From NCBI GenBank assembly GCA_041658405.1, contig JBBAAG010000099.1, forward strand, positions 1-9,429: a stretch of DNA of 9,429 nt, written 5' to 3'. This stretch comes from Elusimicrobiota bacterium. GTDB taxonomy: Bacteria; Elusimicrobiota; UBA5214; JBBAAG01. The notes under the pieces were generated by a model. That model worked only from the letters and a program-made list of their open reading frames with translations. It was not told the DNA's origin and did no database searches. The translations under genes were made by a program, and so were the position numbers. Every line of letters begins with the position of its first letter. Within the stretch, counting starts at the first letter, position 1. This document shows, one piece after another, positions 1-7,187 of the stretch.

Positions 1-477
1 TGCCGCACGATTATCGACGGGCCGGTGGTGGACAAGGTTAGCGACAAAAAGTTTTACGTGTATGTATATATGCGGAAAGAAGACGGGACGGTTGCAAAGA
101 AAGCTGCGGAGTTACCACAAAAAAATATTAACCAGTTCAAACTGGAATTCATCTTCCCTAACCTTTGGGAAAACCATATAAACGACAAAATCCGTATTCT
201 TATCGCTTTTGCTCCGGTCGATGAGAATAATACAATACTCTATATGCGGTTTTACCAAAATATGGTAAAAGGTAAAACGTTGGGCAAACTGTTCTCGTGG
301 CTCGCTATGCCGTTTAACCTCAAAGTAGCGCATCAGGACCGGCACGTAGTACATACGCAAGTACCGAAAGTTACAGCGTTGCAGATGGGGGAAGAACTTT
401 TCCCTGGAGACTTGCCGATTATCCATTACCGTAAACGCCGGGAGGAACTTAAGAAGTTGGTGGAAGGAAGGAAGTAG
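1..477 (+). CDS. Rieske-type oxygenase alpha subunit, C-terminal part (cut by left edge)
   Basis: The frame is open from base 1 to the TAG at 475-477, so this is the last 158 codons of a longer gene; the GTG codons at 25 and 28 are internal, not a start. The visible part matches, by recognition, the C-terminal catalytic domain of VanA/pheophorbide-oxygenase-like Rieske oxygenases: a beta-rich stretch with a PNLW segment, a FAPVDENNT segment, then QDRHVVHTQ and a closing GDLPIIHYRKRREEL. These enzymes use a mononuclear iron and a [2Fe-2S] Rieske cluster to oxygenate or demethylate aromatic or polycyclic substrates in the cytoplasm. The Rieske domain and the iron ligands lie upstream of the window, so activity cannot be judged. 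The next gene overlaps it by one base, implying translational coupling with a radical SAM enzyme. Family call fairly sure; substrate unknown. Confidence 0.7.
   Translation, partial: CRTIIDGPVVDKVSDKKFYVYVYMRKEDGTVAKKAAELPQKNINQFKLEFIFPNLWENHINDKIRILIAFAPVDENNTILYMRFYQNMVKGKTLGKLFSWLAMPFNLKVAHQDRHVVHTQVPKVTALQMGEELFPGDLPIIHYRKRREELKKLVEGRK
462..474 (+). promoter_or_regulatory. Repeated Shine-Dalgarno deciding the GTG start at 477
   Basis: The purine run GGAAGGAAGGAAG holds overlapping AAGGA cores placed 4 and 8 bases before the GTG at 477, inside the last codons of the oxygenase gene. It supports this unusual GTG start, which overlaps the upstream TAG by one base; the next in-frame ATG is at codon 35, too far in to be preferred. 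Confidence 0.6.
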
Positions 478-1580
478 TGAGTAAAATTAGTTCGGAAAGT
501 ATTCTTAATTCAACAATAACATCGTTGTTTACCGATGCGCAAAAGGTTTTGGGGAAGAATCTTCTACTTGCCGGCGCAATGTTTTACTATCTTCGTTGCC
601 AGGAACGGTTTGCGCAACGAAGGAAAAGATATGCAAAAAAACTTGGTATCCCAGTCCCTGCGTTTATGATTTTTAGTGTTACCCCGGAATGCAACCTCAA
701 CTGTCCCGGGTGTTACTCAAAACTACAGCACGGACATACGATAGAAGGTACTGGGCTCGCGCGTAAAGTTCTTACTAACGATGAAATTGACAGTATACTT
801 TCCCAAGCGGAAAAACTTGGCATCGGCATAGTTCTTTTGTCCGGTGGGGAACCGTTGATGAACAAACAGCTATTTGATATTACTGAACGTTACCGGCAAA
901 CACTTTTCCCGGTATTTACAAACGGGTTGATAATAACCAAAACATTGGCAGGGAAGTTAAAACACATGAATAACGTTGTCCCGATAATCAGTATCGAAGG
1001 AGGGGAACGGTTTACCGACGCGCGCCGCGGGGTGGGTACATTCAATCAAATCGTTGAGACGATGATGATGTTGAATAAGAAAAAGGTATTTTTTGGTACA
1101 TCAATTACGGTGACTAAAGAAAATTATCATGTTGTTACCTCAGAAAATTATGTTAATACATTAGTGGATATTGGGTGTAAAGCTTTTGTTTATGTTGACT
1201 ATGTCCCTGTTGACGGGAAAAGTGAAACTCTGGTGACAACAATAGAGCAAAAAAGCGGTATAGTAAAGTTTATGGCATTATGCCGGAAACAGTTTCCTGC
1301 TTTATTCATATCATTTCCCGGGGATGAAGAAATGTTTGGAGGGTGTATAGCAGCGGGCCGCGGGTTTGTGCATATAAACCCATATGGCGATGTGGAGCCA
1401 TGCCCGTTCGCGCCGTATTCTGATTCTAACCTGCGCAAGGTGGAGCTTAGTGAAGCGTTACAGTCAAGGTTTCTTAAGATTATCCGTGAGGATGAAGGGA
1501 AACTTAAGGAAACATCGACGGGTTGCGCATTGTTCTCCAACCGCGAGACTATTAAGAAAATTATTGGAAGTTTAAGTTGA
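477..1580 (+). CDS. Radical SAM enzyme with SPASM/twitch-like C-terminal cysteines
   Basis: The 367-residue protein carries the radical SAM cluster motif C72-x3-C76-x2-C79 followed by Y80, the SAM-binding GGEP at 123-126, and a conserved SIEG segment near 172-175 followed by RRG and GTF. It therefore should bind a [4Fe-4S] cluster and cleave S-adenosylmethionine to a 5'-deoxyadenosyl radical. The C-terminal part has C290, C309 (in NPYGDVEPCPF) and C350, a reduced SPASM or twitch arrangement that may hold one auxiliary cluster. An N-terminal extension of about 60 residues, partly hydrophobic (29-39), precedes the barrel. The GTG start overlaps the oxygenase stop by one base and has a strong Shine-Dalgarno. 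It does not show the seven C-terminal cysteines expected of an anaerobic sulfatase maturase, so that role is not supported. Substrate unknown; the oxygenase context suggests a small-molecule or cofactor role (inference). Confidence 0.88.
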   Translation: MSKISSESILNSTITSLFTDAQKVLGKNLLLAGAMFYYLRCQERFAQRRKRYAKKLGIPVPAFMIFSVTPECNLNCPGCYSKLQHGHTIEGTGLARKVLTNDEIDSILSQAEKLGIGIVLLSGGEPLMNKQLFDITERYRQTLFPVFTNGLIITKTLAGKLKHMNNVVPIISIEGGERFTDARRGVGTFNQIVETMMMLNKKKVFFGTSITVTKENYHVVTSENYVNTLVDIGCKAFVYVDYVPVDGKSETLVTTIEQKSGIVKFMALCRKQFPALFISFPGDEEMFGGCIAAGRGFVHINPYGDVEPCPFAPYSDSNLRKVELSEALQSRFLKIIREDEGKLKETSTGCALFSNRETIKKIIGSLS

Positions 1581-1604
1581 TATCTTTATACAGGATTATG
1601 GGTA

Positions 1605-2306
1605 ATGAAACAAAGTAAACAAGTTTTTACGTTAGAACAAGTGATGAAATTGTTAAAGTCTAACGCGCAGCCTGACCAAATCGCTGCGATGGCAAGGTTT
1701 GGCCTTACCGGTGAAAACAGGTTGGGGGTTTCAATGCCTAATCTGCGTAAACTCGGGAAAAGTGTTGGTAAAAATCATGGGTTAGCGCTGAAACTTTGGG
1801 ATACCGGTATACCGGATGCTATGATCCTCGCAGCTTTGATAGAAAATCCAGCGGAAGTTACTGAATCCCAGGCGGATAGGTGGGTTAACTGTTTTGCTGC
1901 GTGGGACGTATGTGATCAGGTATGCAGTACTGTGTTTGATAAAGTATCCTTTGCTGAGAAAAAAGTGTATGAATGGTCACGCAGGGAGGAAGAGTTTGTT
2001 AAACGCGCAGCGTATTCACTGATCGCATATATTGCGTGCCATGATAAAAAGTCGACGGATGAAAAGTTTATTCAGTACTTCGGTATTATCAAATCGGGTT
2101 CTGAGGATAACCGTAACTATGTAAAAAAAGCGGTTAGCTGGGCGTTAAGACAAATCGGGAAACGTAATCTCAGGTTGAATAAGCTGGCTATAGATTGTGC
2201 GAAGGAAATACAAAAAACGGAGTGTAAAGGGCCTAGATGGGTAGCATCGGACGTTCTCCGTGAACTTACGAACGAGAAGATATTGGCACGGATGAAGAAT
2301 AAGTAA
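1605..2306 (+). CDS. AlkD-family DNA alkylation repair protein
   Basis: This 233-residue helical protein matches the DNA alkylation repair family (PF08713), DNA glycosylases built of HEAT-like repeats that excise bulky or cationic alkylated bases such as N3- and N7-alkylpurines without base flipping. The recognisable parts are MPNLRKLGK (44-52), the W100-x3-D104 pair in AAWDVCD, R134 in FVKRAAY, and NYVKKAVSWALRQIGKRN (171-188) with W179. W100 and D104 have the same spacing as the catalytic Trp109 and Asp113 of Bacillus cereus AlkD, and R134 and W179 probably correspond to its Arg148 and Trp187. Length is normal for the family. The ATG at 1605 has an AGGA at 1592-1595. It starts 24 bases after the radical SAM gene and may be co-transcribed, but its function has no evident link with either neighbour. 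Confidence 0.88.
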   Translation: MKQSKQVFTLEQVMKLLKSNAQPDQIAAMARFGLTGENRLGVSMPNLRKLGKSVGKNHGLALKLWDTGIPDAMILAALIENPAEVTESQADRWVNCFAAWDVCDQVCSTVFDKVSFAEKKVYEWSRREEEFVKRAAYSLIAYIACHDKKSTDEKFIQYFGIIKSGSEDNRNYVKKAVSWALRQIGKRNLRLNKLAIDCAKEIQKTECKGPRWVASDVLRELTNEKILARMKNK

Positions 2307-2378
2307 TAATATAATTCCCGGTTTTTTTGACTTGTTAAAATTGAAGTTTGTAAATACAAAGGAGTTTAAGACGATACG

Positions 2379-3761
2379 ATGTTGAACAAGCAATCTGATA
2401 CAAAAACAGTTGTAGTAGACGTTTTAGTAGTTGGTGGCGGCCCCGCGGGAATTATTGCTGCAACAGCTGCAGCGTCAGGTAACAGGAAGAATAGCAAGAA
2501 ACTCACTGTTGCACTGGTTGAAAGCAGGGGTTATCTCGGAGGAAACCTCAATATAGGTATTCCGATATTGGGTTTCCTCAGTGAAAAGCGTGTACCGATA
2601 ATAAAAGGGTTACCGCAAAAGTTTATTGATCGCCTAAGAAAAGTCAATGCTGCGAGCCAGCACCAACCATGTCCTTTGCATGTAAGTATTACTTTTATTG
2701 AACCCGAAACAGTGAGTAATGTAGCATTGAAAATGTTGAAAGATTATGGTGTTAAAACGTACTTACACACAAAGTTCAGCGGGAATGTTGCGAAAAAAAA
2801 GGGAATCATTAATAGTATTACTGTAGTACAGAAAAACAAGCGGATAAAGTTTGTCGCACCGGTAGTTATTGACTCTACTGGTAACGGTGATGTCGCGTAC
2901 TATTCCGGCGTTCCCTGCAAAAAAGGTAGTGACGAAACCGGAGGAATGCAACCTCCGACGTTGATGTTCAAAATGTCGGGCGTAAACACTGACAAACTAA
3001 GGTATGCTATTGCAAGAAATAATAAAGTATACTCCACGGACTATATCCCCGCAAGATATTTTGCACAACATAAACGGTTTATAGTCGTAGGGTTACGCAA
3101 ACAAGTCGTTGACGCACAAAAACACGGTATAAAAATATCAAACGAACGTACTATCATTATTACTGGCCTGCGGAAAGGCGACGTGTGGATAAACATGACC
3201 CGCGTTAAAGGTGTTGACGGGACGTCAGCCCGTAGTATTGAAAACGGGACCAAGGTTGCACAGATGCAGATTAAAGAAATTGTTAAGTATCTCAAGGGCT
3301 ATATTCCCGGGTTTGAAAACGCAAGATACGTGAAAACCGCGCCGTTCCTCGGGATACGAGAAACACGGAGAATTGTTGGTAAGTATGTATTAAACCGTAA
3401 AGACCTTCTTTCCTGCCGGAAGTTTAGCGATGCTGTAGCGGTTGCGAGTTATCCTATTGATATCCACCATCCTAACGATAACGATGGAACACTTGAGTGG
3501 TGCGGCGATTGTTATGACATACCCTATCGTTCACTATTACCCCGTGGTATTAACAACCTTATTGTTACCGGGCGGTGTATATCGACTACACATGAAGCGT
3601 TAGCGGCAATCCGCGTGATGTCTACCTGTATGGCAACTGGCGAAGCTGCGGGACGAGCTGCTGCAATAGCGGTAAGAGATGGTGTCAGCCCGCAAAAAAT
3701 CGTTGTACAGAAGTTAAGAAAAGAACTTATGCAAAATGGAGCATATTTACGGAAAAAGTAA
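2379..3761 (+). CDS. FAD-dependent oxidoreductase (FAD_oxidored, PF12831-like)
   Basis: The 460-residue protein opens with a Rossmann dinucleotide-binding fold: DVLVVGGGPAG (14-24), then E48 at the end of the second strand binding the FAD ribose, and GYLGGN (51-56). Further family marks are VVIDSTGNGDVAYYSGVP (162-179), LGIRETRRIVGKY (324-336) and the FAD-closing segment NLIVTGRCISTTHEALAAIR (393-412) followed by GEAAGRAAA. These place it with the FAD_oxidored family, common in polysaccharide-degrading bacteria and mostly uncharacterised. There is no signal peptide, so it should be cytoplasmic. The sequence gives no substrate. A C375-G-D-C378 pair lies just before the IPYRSL segment. The ATG at 2379 follows AAAGGAG at 2358-2364, with a rather long 14-base spacer. 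The gene is 15 bases from the PHP metallohydrolase, so the two are probably an operon. Confidence 0.9.
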   Translation: MLNKQSDTKTVVVDVLVVGGGPAGIIAATAAASGNRKNSKKLTVALVESRGYLGGNLNIGIPILGFLSEKRVPIIKGLPQKFIDRLRKVNAASQHQPCPLHVSITFIEPETVSNVALKMLKDYGVKTYLHTKFSGNVAKKKGIINSITVVQKNKRIKFVAPVVIDSTGNGDVAYYSGVPCKKGSDETGGMQPPTLMFKMSGVNTDKLRYAIARNNKVYSTDYIPARYFAQHKRFIVVGLRKQVVDAQKHGIKISNERTIIITGLRKGDVWINMTRVKGVDGTSARSIENGTKVAQMQIKEIVKYLKGYIPGFENARYVKTAPFLGIRETRRIVGKYVLNRKDLLSCRKFSDAVAVASYPIDIHHPNDNDGTLEWCGDCYDIPYRSLLPRGINNLIVTGRCISTTHEALAAIRVMSTCMATGEAAGRAAAIAVRDGVSPQKIVVQKLRKELMQNGAYLRKK

Positions 3762-3776
3762 GAGAAGGATGTTAGG

Positions 3777-5717
3777 ATGAAAAAAGTTAAGAATTACGAA
3801 AACTTTAATTATTACGATTTGTCGGAGTGTAATGACAAGATATCAGTCCACGGCCTTGATGGCGTGAAAGCAGGGCAGGTAATAACTTTTACCGTAGAGG
3901 TTGTTGTTGGGACAAAACCTGTCCTTCCCGGGGACGGGTTGATGGTTGGTGTACCGTTCGGGTTTGCATTGCCGCAGGTAACCGAACCGCAGAGGGAAGG
4001 GTATACAACAGTAAATATACCAACGGGTGTTAGTGTACAAACAAGAGTTGATCCAAAACGTGAACGGTTTGCGCAAGTAATTATCCAAACAGGGCAGCTG
4101 GATGTTGGAGCAAAAGTAGTTTTAATCTTTGGTGACCGCAGTAAAGGATGCCCGGGTATCCGCGCGCCGTTACAGGCGTTTAACCAGATGCTTGTCCCGT
4201 GTTGTAGAAAAGAAGAGAATAAACTCATCGCGACATCACCCGCAGTGGAAATGAGAGCCAATAACTTCGCAGCTCTGCGGTGCCATCTATCCCCGACTTT
4301 CCGTCAGGGTAAGCCCGTAACGTTAACTATTGTTGCAGAAGACCAGTATGGCAACAGATTAATAAGCTTTACAGGAAAAATTGCAGTACTAAATTTGTCT
4401 ATAGGTAAAAAAGTGCCGAAAATAATTGAGTTTACACGGAAAGACAGAGGGAATAAAAAGGTTACGTTTATACCAAATAGCGATCTACCGTACTTCCGTG
4501 TGTGTACGCGATATAAAGGAACAGAGTATTTATCGAATCCGTCAGTAAAATTGCCGGATGATTTCCCGTATAACTTGTACTTTGGCGAACTACACGGGCA
4601 TACTGAGATGTCCTACGATGCAGGGGGAACGATTGAAGGGTATTACAAATTTGCGCGTGATACCGCAGTGCTTGACTTCGCTGCGGTTACCGATCATCAG
4701 ATCGGTGTAAAAAACCTTGGCGGTAATACTGAGGGAACAAAAAATATTGGTAGATACGGCGTTCATGCCGCGGCGGTACCGTTTTTTTTGATGTGCCGAA
4801 TGGAACCCCGTTGGAAATACACGCTTGGGAAAACAAAGAAGTTTAATAACCCAGGCCGGTTCGTCACTTTTCCCGGATTCGAACTTGCACCGTCGGGATT
4901 ATCCGGTCATCGTAATCTTTACTATCTCGAAGATTATCCTGAGATGCTAACCGCACCGGAAGGATGGGATGGGAAAACAGATATTTTGTCGGGATACATA
5001 AAAAACCGTAAAGTACTTGTTATCCCGCACCATCCCGCAATCGCGTGGAACGCATATGTTAATCGCAATTCTAAAGGATTGGTATATTCGGACATTTCGG
5101 CAGAATACCAGCCGGTAGTAGAGATGTACTCAAAACACGGGTGCAGCGAATATTTCGGTACACGCCGACCGTTACGGGGTGAAGTTGTGGGATATCACGC
5201 ACAGGATATGCTTGTTTTGGGGCATAAGTTCGGGTTTATCGCCGGAGCGGATACGCATATGGGAAACCCAGGATCGTCAATGATGCAAAGCGGGCCGTTT
5301 ACAACATTACAGTACCGCAGCGGGCTTATAGCAGTATGGGCAAAAGAACTTACCCGTGAATCGTTGTGGGATGCTATTTTTGCGCGGCGCGTGTATGCTA
5401 CTACGTATAACAAGACAGTAATATGGTTCACTGTTAATAACATTTTCATGGGTAATACCGGTTCTATAGGCTACGCGCAATATCCAAGAAAAATTGTTTT
5501 ACGTATCCATAGTGCTGTAAAAGTTGTGAAGTACGAAATTTTGAAGAACAACGAAGTTATTTACGCGAAATGCGAGCATATGATAGAACCTGATTTCGAT
5601 ATTGAAGTCGAAGACGCTGCGATATCAGGTAAACCTGAAGATTTTTATTACGCACGGGTAACCGAGTCAGAAGGCGATATTGTGTGGTCCTCGCCGGTGT
5701 GGATTGCAAATAAATAG
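3777..5717 (+). CDS. PHP-type metallohydrolase, CehA/McbA/DUF3604-like, with N-terminal beta domains
   Basis: The 646-residue protein has a PHP-superfamily core at about 265-545 with a nearly complete set of metal ligands: H273 and H275 in FGELHGHT, D281, D306 and H307 in AVTDHQ, E369 in FPGFEL, H378, H418 and H419 in VIPHHP, H454, and D492 and H494 in AGADTHMG. It is thus predicted to be an active, probably di- or trinuclear metal-dependent hydrolase. Residues 1-260 look like two beta-sandwich regions (FTVEVVVG near 38-45, then VTLTIVAEDQYGNR near 181-194), and about 565-646 is another beta-rich tail. CehA/McbA is a family name only; nothing here indicates carbaryl as substrate. There is no signal peptide or membrane segment. 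The start at 3777 has AAGGA at 3765-3769, spacing 7. Coupled to the flavoprotein gene upstream; a role in handling a sugar acid, ester or amide is possible but unproven. Confidence 0.85.
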   Translation: MKKVKNYENFNYYDLSECNDKISVHGLDGVKAGQVITFTVEVVVGTKPVLPGDGLMVGVPFGFALPQVTEPQREGYTTVNIPTGVSVQTRVDPKRERFAQVIIQTGQLDVGAKVVLIFGDRSKGCPGIRAPLQAFNQMLVPCCRKEENKLIATSPAVEMRANNFAALRCHLSPTFRQGKPVTLTIVAEDQYGNRLISFTGKIAVLNLSIGKKVPKIIEFTRKDRGNKKVTFIPNSDLPYFRVCTRYKGTEYLSNPSVKLPDDFPYNLYFGELHGHTEMSYDAGGTIEGYYKFARDTAVLDFAAVTDHQIGVKNLGGNTEGTKNIGRYGVHAAAVPFFLMCRMEPRWKYTLGKTKKFNNPGRFVTFPGFELAPSGLSGHRNLYYLEDYPEMLTAPEGWDGKTDILSGYIKNRKVLVIPHHPAIAWNAYVNRNSKGLVYSDISAEYQPVVEMYSKHGCSEYFGTRRPLRGEVVGYHAQDMLVLGHKFGFIAGADTHMGNPGSSMMQSGPFTTLQYRSGLIAVWAKELTRESLWDAIFARRVYATTYNKTVIWFTVNNIFMGNTGSIGYAQYPRKIVLRIHSAVKVVKYEILKNNEVIYAKCEHMIEPDFDIEVEDAAISGKPEDFYYARVTESEGDIVWSSPVWIANK

Positions 5718-5845
5718 ATTAATTTTAGTATGCATGACTGCTCACTCAATAACTATTTTGCAGGAAAAACGGTTGGAATCGTTCGCATCTATACATGCTG
5801 AAAATATAAAGAGAATAAAACACAAACAAGAAGAGTAACTGACAA
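5718..5845 (+). other. 128-base intergenic gap before the sulfatase pair
   Basis: This is the longest non-coding stretch in the window. It is A+T rich and holds no convincing terminator: only short inverted repeats (AACG/CGTT around 5768-5783, GCATG/CATGC 57 bases apart) without a T tract. It contains a candidate sigma-70 promoter at 5782-5810 and a weak purine ribosome-binding site AAGAAGAG at 5828-5835, 10 bases before the ATG at 5846. It probably marks the start of a separate transcript for the two sulfatases. Confidence 0.5.
5782..5810 (+). promoter_or_regulatory. Candidate sigma-70-type promoter for the sulfatase genes
   Basis: TTCGCA (5782-5787, 4 of 6 to the -35 consensus) and TATAAA (5805-5810, 5 of 6 to the -10 consensus) are separated by exactly 17 bases. 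Transcription would begin near 5817, leaving a leader of about 29 bases with the ribosome-binding site in it. The geometry is good, but matches of this quality occur by chance in A+T-rich DNA. Confidence 0.3.
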
Positions 5846-7168
5846 ATGAATAAAAAGGTAAATGTACTACACATAATTTCGCATGATACCGGCAGAATGC
5901 TGGGATGTTATGGCGAACCAGTGAAAACGCCTAATCTCGACGCTGTTGCGCGGGAAGGTGTAATATTTACCAACTACCACTGCGCAGCGCCGCAATGCAG
6001 CCCGTCTCGCGGGGCAATGTTTTCCGGGATAATGCCGCATAACAACGGGCTTTATGGTTTAGCGCATCGCGGGTTCAGTCTTAACCCCGAAGTTAAGTAT
6101 CTACCGCGGATAATGGCAAAGAACGGGTACGATACTATCCTTTTTGGTGTTCAACACGAAAACAAGATTGTTAATCCTGATGTTTATCTGACGGAAGAAA
6201 AACGGTTAGGGTATAAACGGTATTATAAAGGTAAGCTACGTTATGCTGGCGAAATCGTGATGTTAGTAAAAGAGTACTTATCAAAGAATCCAAAACAACC
6301 GTTTTTTGTTTCCGTAGGGACAAAAGAAACTCATCGCGAGTTCCCTGTGATACACAAAACTCCGAAGGATATAAAAGTACCGGAGTTTTTAGTTGACCAT
6401 CCTGACGTAAGGAAAGATTTTGCAGAGTTCAAAGTTTCACTTACACAGTTTGATGATATGGTTGGTGTACTGATGAAAACGTTAAGAGATACAGGGTTAG
6501 ATAAAAATACGATGGTTGTTATTACAACAGACCACGGGATTGCTTTCCCCGGTGCAAAAGGGATGTTACTTGACCCCGGGACCGGCATATTTATGATAAT
6601 CCGTGATCCCAAAAATTTTTCCGGTGGTAAACGGATAAACGCGTTAGCTTCGAATATTGACCTTGTTCCGACCATACTTGAATATCTCAGGATACCAGTA
6701 CCAAGGGAAGTACAGGGTAAAAATCTTTTACCTGTAGTTCGCGGGGATAAACGTGAAGTACATGACGAAATATTTACTGAACTTTCGTACCACGCGGCGT
6801 ACGACCCTATGCGTGCGATACGTACAAAACGGTACAAATATATCCGGTCGTTTGATATAAGGCCATATTTTTTTCTGCCGAACTCTGACGACGGGTTATC
6901 CAAAAGTGTGTACTATAAAAAAGGGTATTACTCGAAACTACGTCCTACCGAGTTGTTGTTCGACCTTAAAACCGATCCTTTGGAACGCCGGAACGTTGCT
7001 GGAGAAAAAAAGTATCAAAAAGTGTTGAAAGACTTGTCTGAACGGTTAGTAAACTGGATGGAACGTACAAATGATCCTTTACGCAACGGCATTGTACCTT
7101 TACCGCCCGATGCGAAGGTAACCCCGCCGTGGGAGTATTCACCTAAAAAAGTGTGGGGGGAGAATTAG
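5846..7168 (+). CDS. Type-I sulfatase, heparan N-sulfatase (SGSH)-like
   Basis: The 440-residue protein has the formylglycine signature C51-S-P-S-R55, C51 being converted to the catalytic formylglycine. Other active-site regions are HD (13-14), H104 in GVQHEN, H163 in KETHREF, and D229-H230 in TTDHG with K238 after it. Overall it resembles N-sulfoglucosamine sulfohydrolase: PHNNGLYGL after the signature, NTMVVITTDHGIAFP (221-235) and IDLVPTILEYLRIPVP (271-286) parallel the human enzyme as remembered. The expected reaction is hydrolysis of an N-sulfate or O-sulfate on an amino sugar. Two deviations: the first Asp of the usual DD metal pair is H13, and the Lys of the usual GK-x-H motif is V102. 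It has no signal peptide, so it should act in the cytoplasm, on imported fragments. A second sulfatase follows after 9 bases. Sulfatase call very sure; substrate tentative. Confidence 0.92.
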   Translation: MNKKVNVLHIISHDTGRMLGCYGEPVKTPNLDAVAREGVIFTNYHCAAPQCSPSRGAMFSGIMPHNNGLYGLAHRGFSLNPEVKYLPRIMAKNGYDTILFGVQHENKIVNPDVYLTEEKRLGYKRYYKGKLRYAGEIVMLVKEYLSKNPKQPFFVSVGTKETHREFPVIHKTPKDIKVPEFLVDHPDVRKDFAEFKVSLTQFDDMVGVLMKTLRDTGLDKNTMVVITTDHGIAFPGAKGMLLDPGTGIFMIIRDPKNFSGGKRINALASNIDLVPTILEYLRIPVPREVQGKNLLPVVRGDKREVHDEIFTELSYHAAYDPMRAIRTKRYKYIRSFDIRPYFFLPNSDDGLSKSVYYKKGYYSKLRPTELLFDLKTDPLERRNVAGEKKYQKVLKDLSERLVNWMERTNDPLRNGIVPLPPDAKVTPPWEYSPKKVWGEN

Positions 7169-7187
7169 GATATTTTTATGGAAGGGA
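7167..7187 (+). promoter_or_regulatory. Two ribosome-binding sites competing for the second sulfatase start
   Basis: AGGA at 7167-7170, which overlaps the end of the preceding stop codon, lies 7 bases before the ATG at 7178. GAAGGGA at 7181-7187 lies 5 bases before a second in-frame ATG at 7193. The second site is the stronger match and would give a protein five residues shorter with a cleaner signal-peptide N-terminus; both starts are plausible. Confidence 0.4.

Noticed and set aside
477..1580. Radical SAM gene as the anaerobic sulfatase maturase for the two sulfatases
   Set aside because: It lacks the seven-cysteine SPASM domain of that family and sits over 4 kb away in a different transcription unit beside an oxygenase.
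2327..2356. TTGACT and TAAATA, an apparent promoter before the flavoprotein gene
   Set aside because: The -10 matches only 3 of 6 and the spacer is 18; transcription would start near 2363, inside the GGAG ribosome-binding site, leaving it unusable.
3812..4261. 149-codon open frame on the - strand
   Set aside because: It is antisense to the N-terminal part of the PHP gene, has no supported start signal and a Pro/Thr/Ser-rich composition typical of a complementary-strand shadow.
4782..4789. Run of eight T as a phase-variable or frameshift site in the PHP gene
   Set aside because: The frame is intact across it and encodes a plausible VPFFLM segment; a single short run with no other sign is not evidence.
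6331..6903. 190-codon open frame on the - strand
   Set aside because: It lies fully antisense to the sulfatase gene, whose motifs span this region, and its translation shows no recognisable domain.
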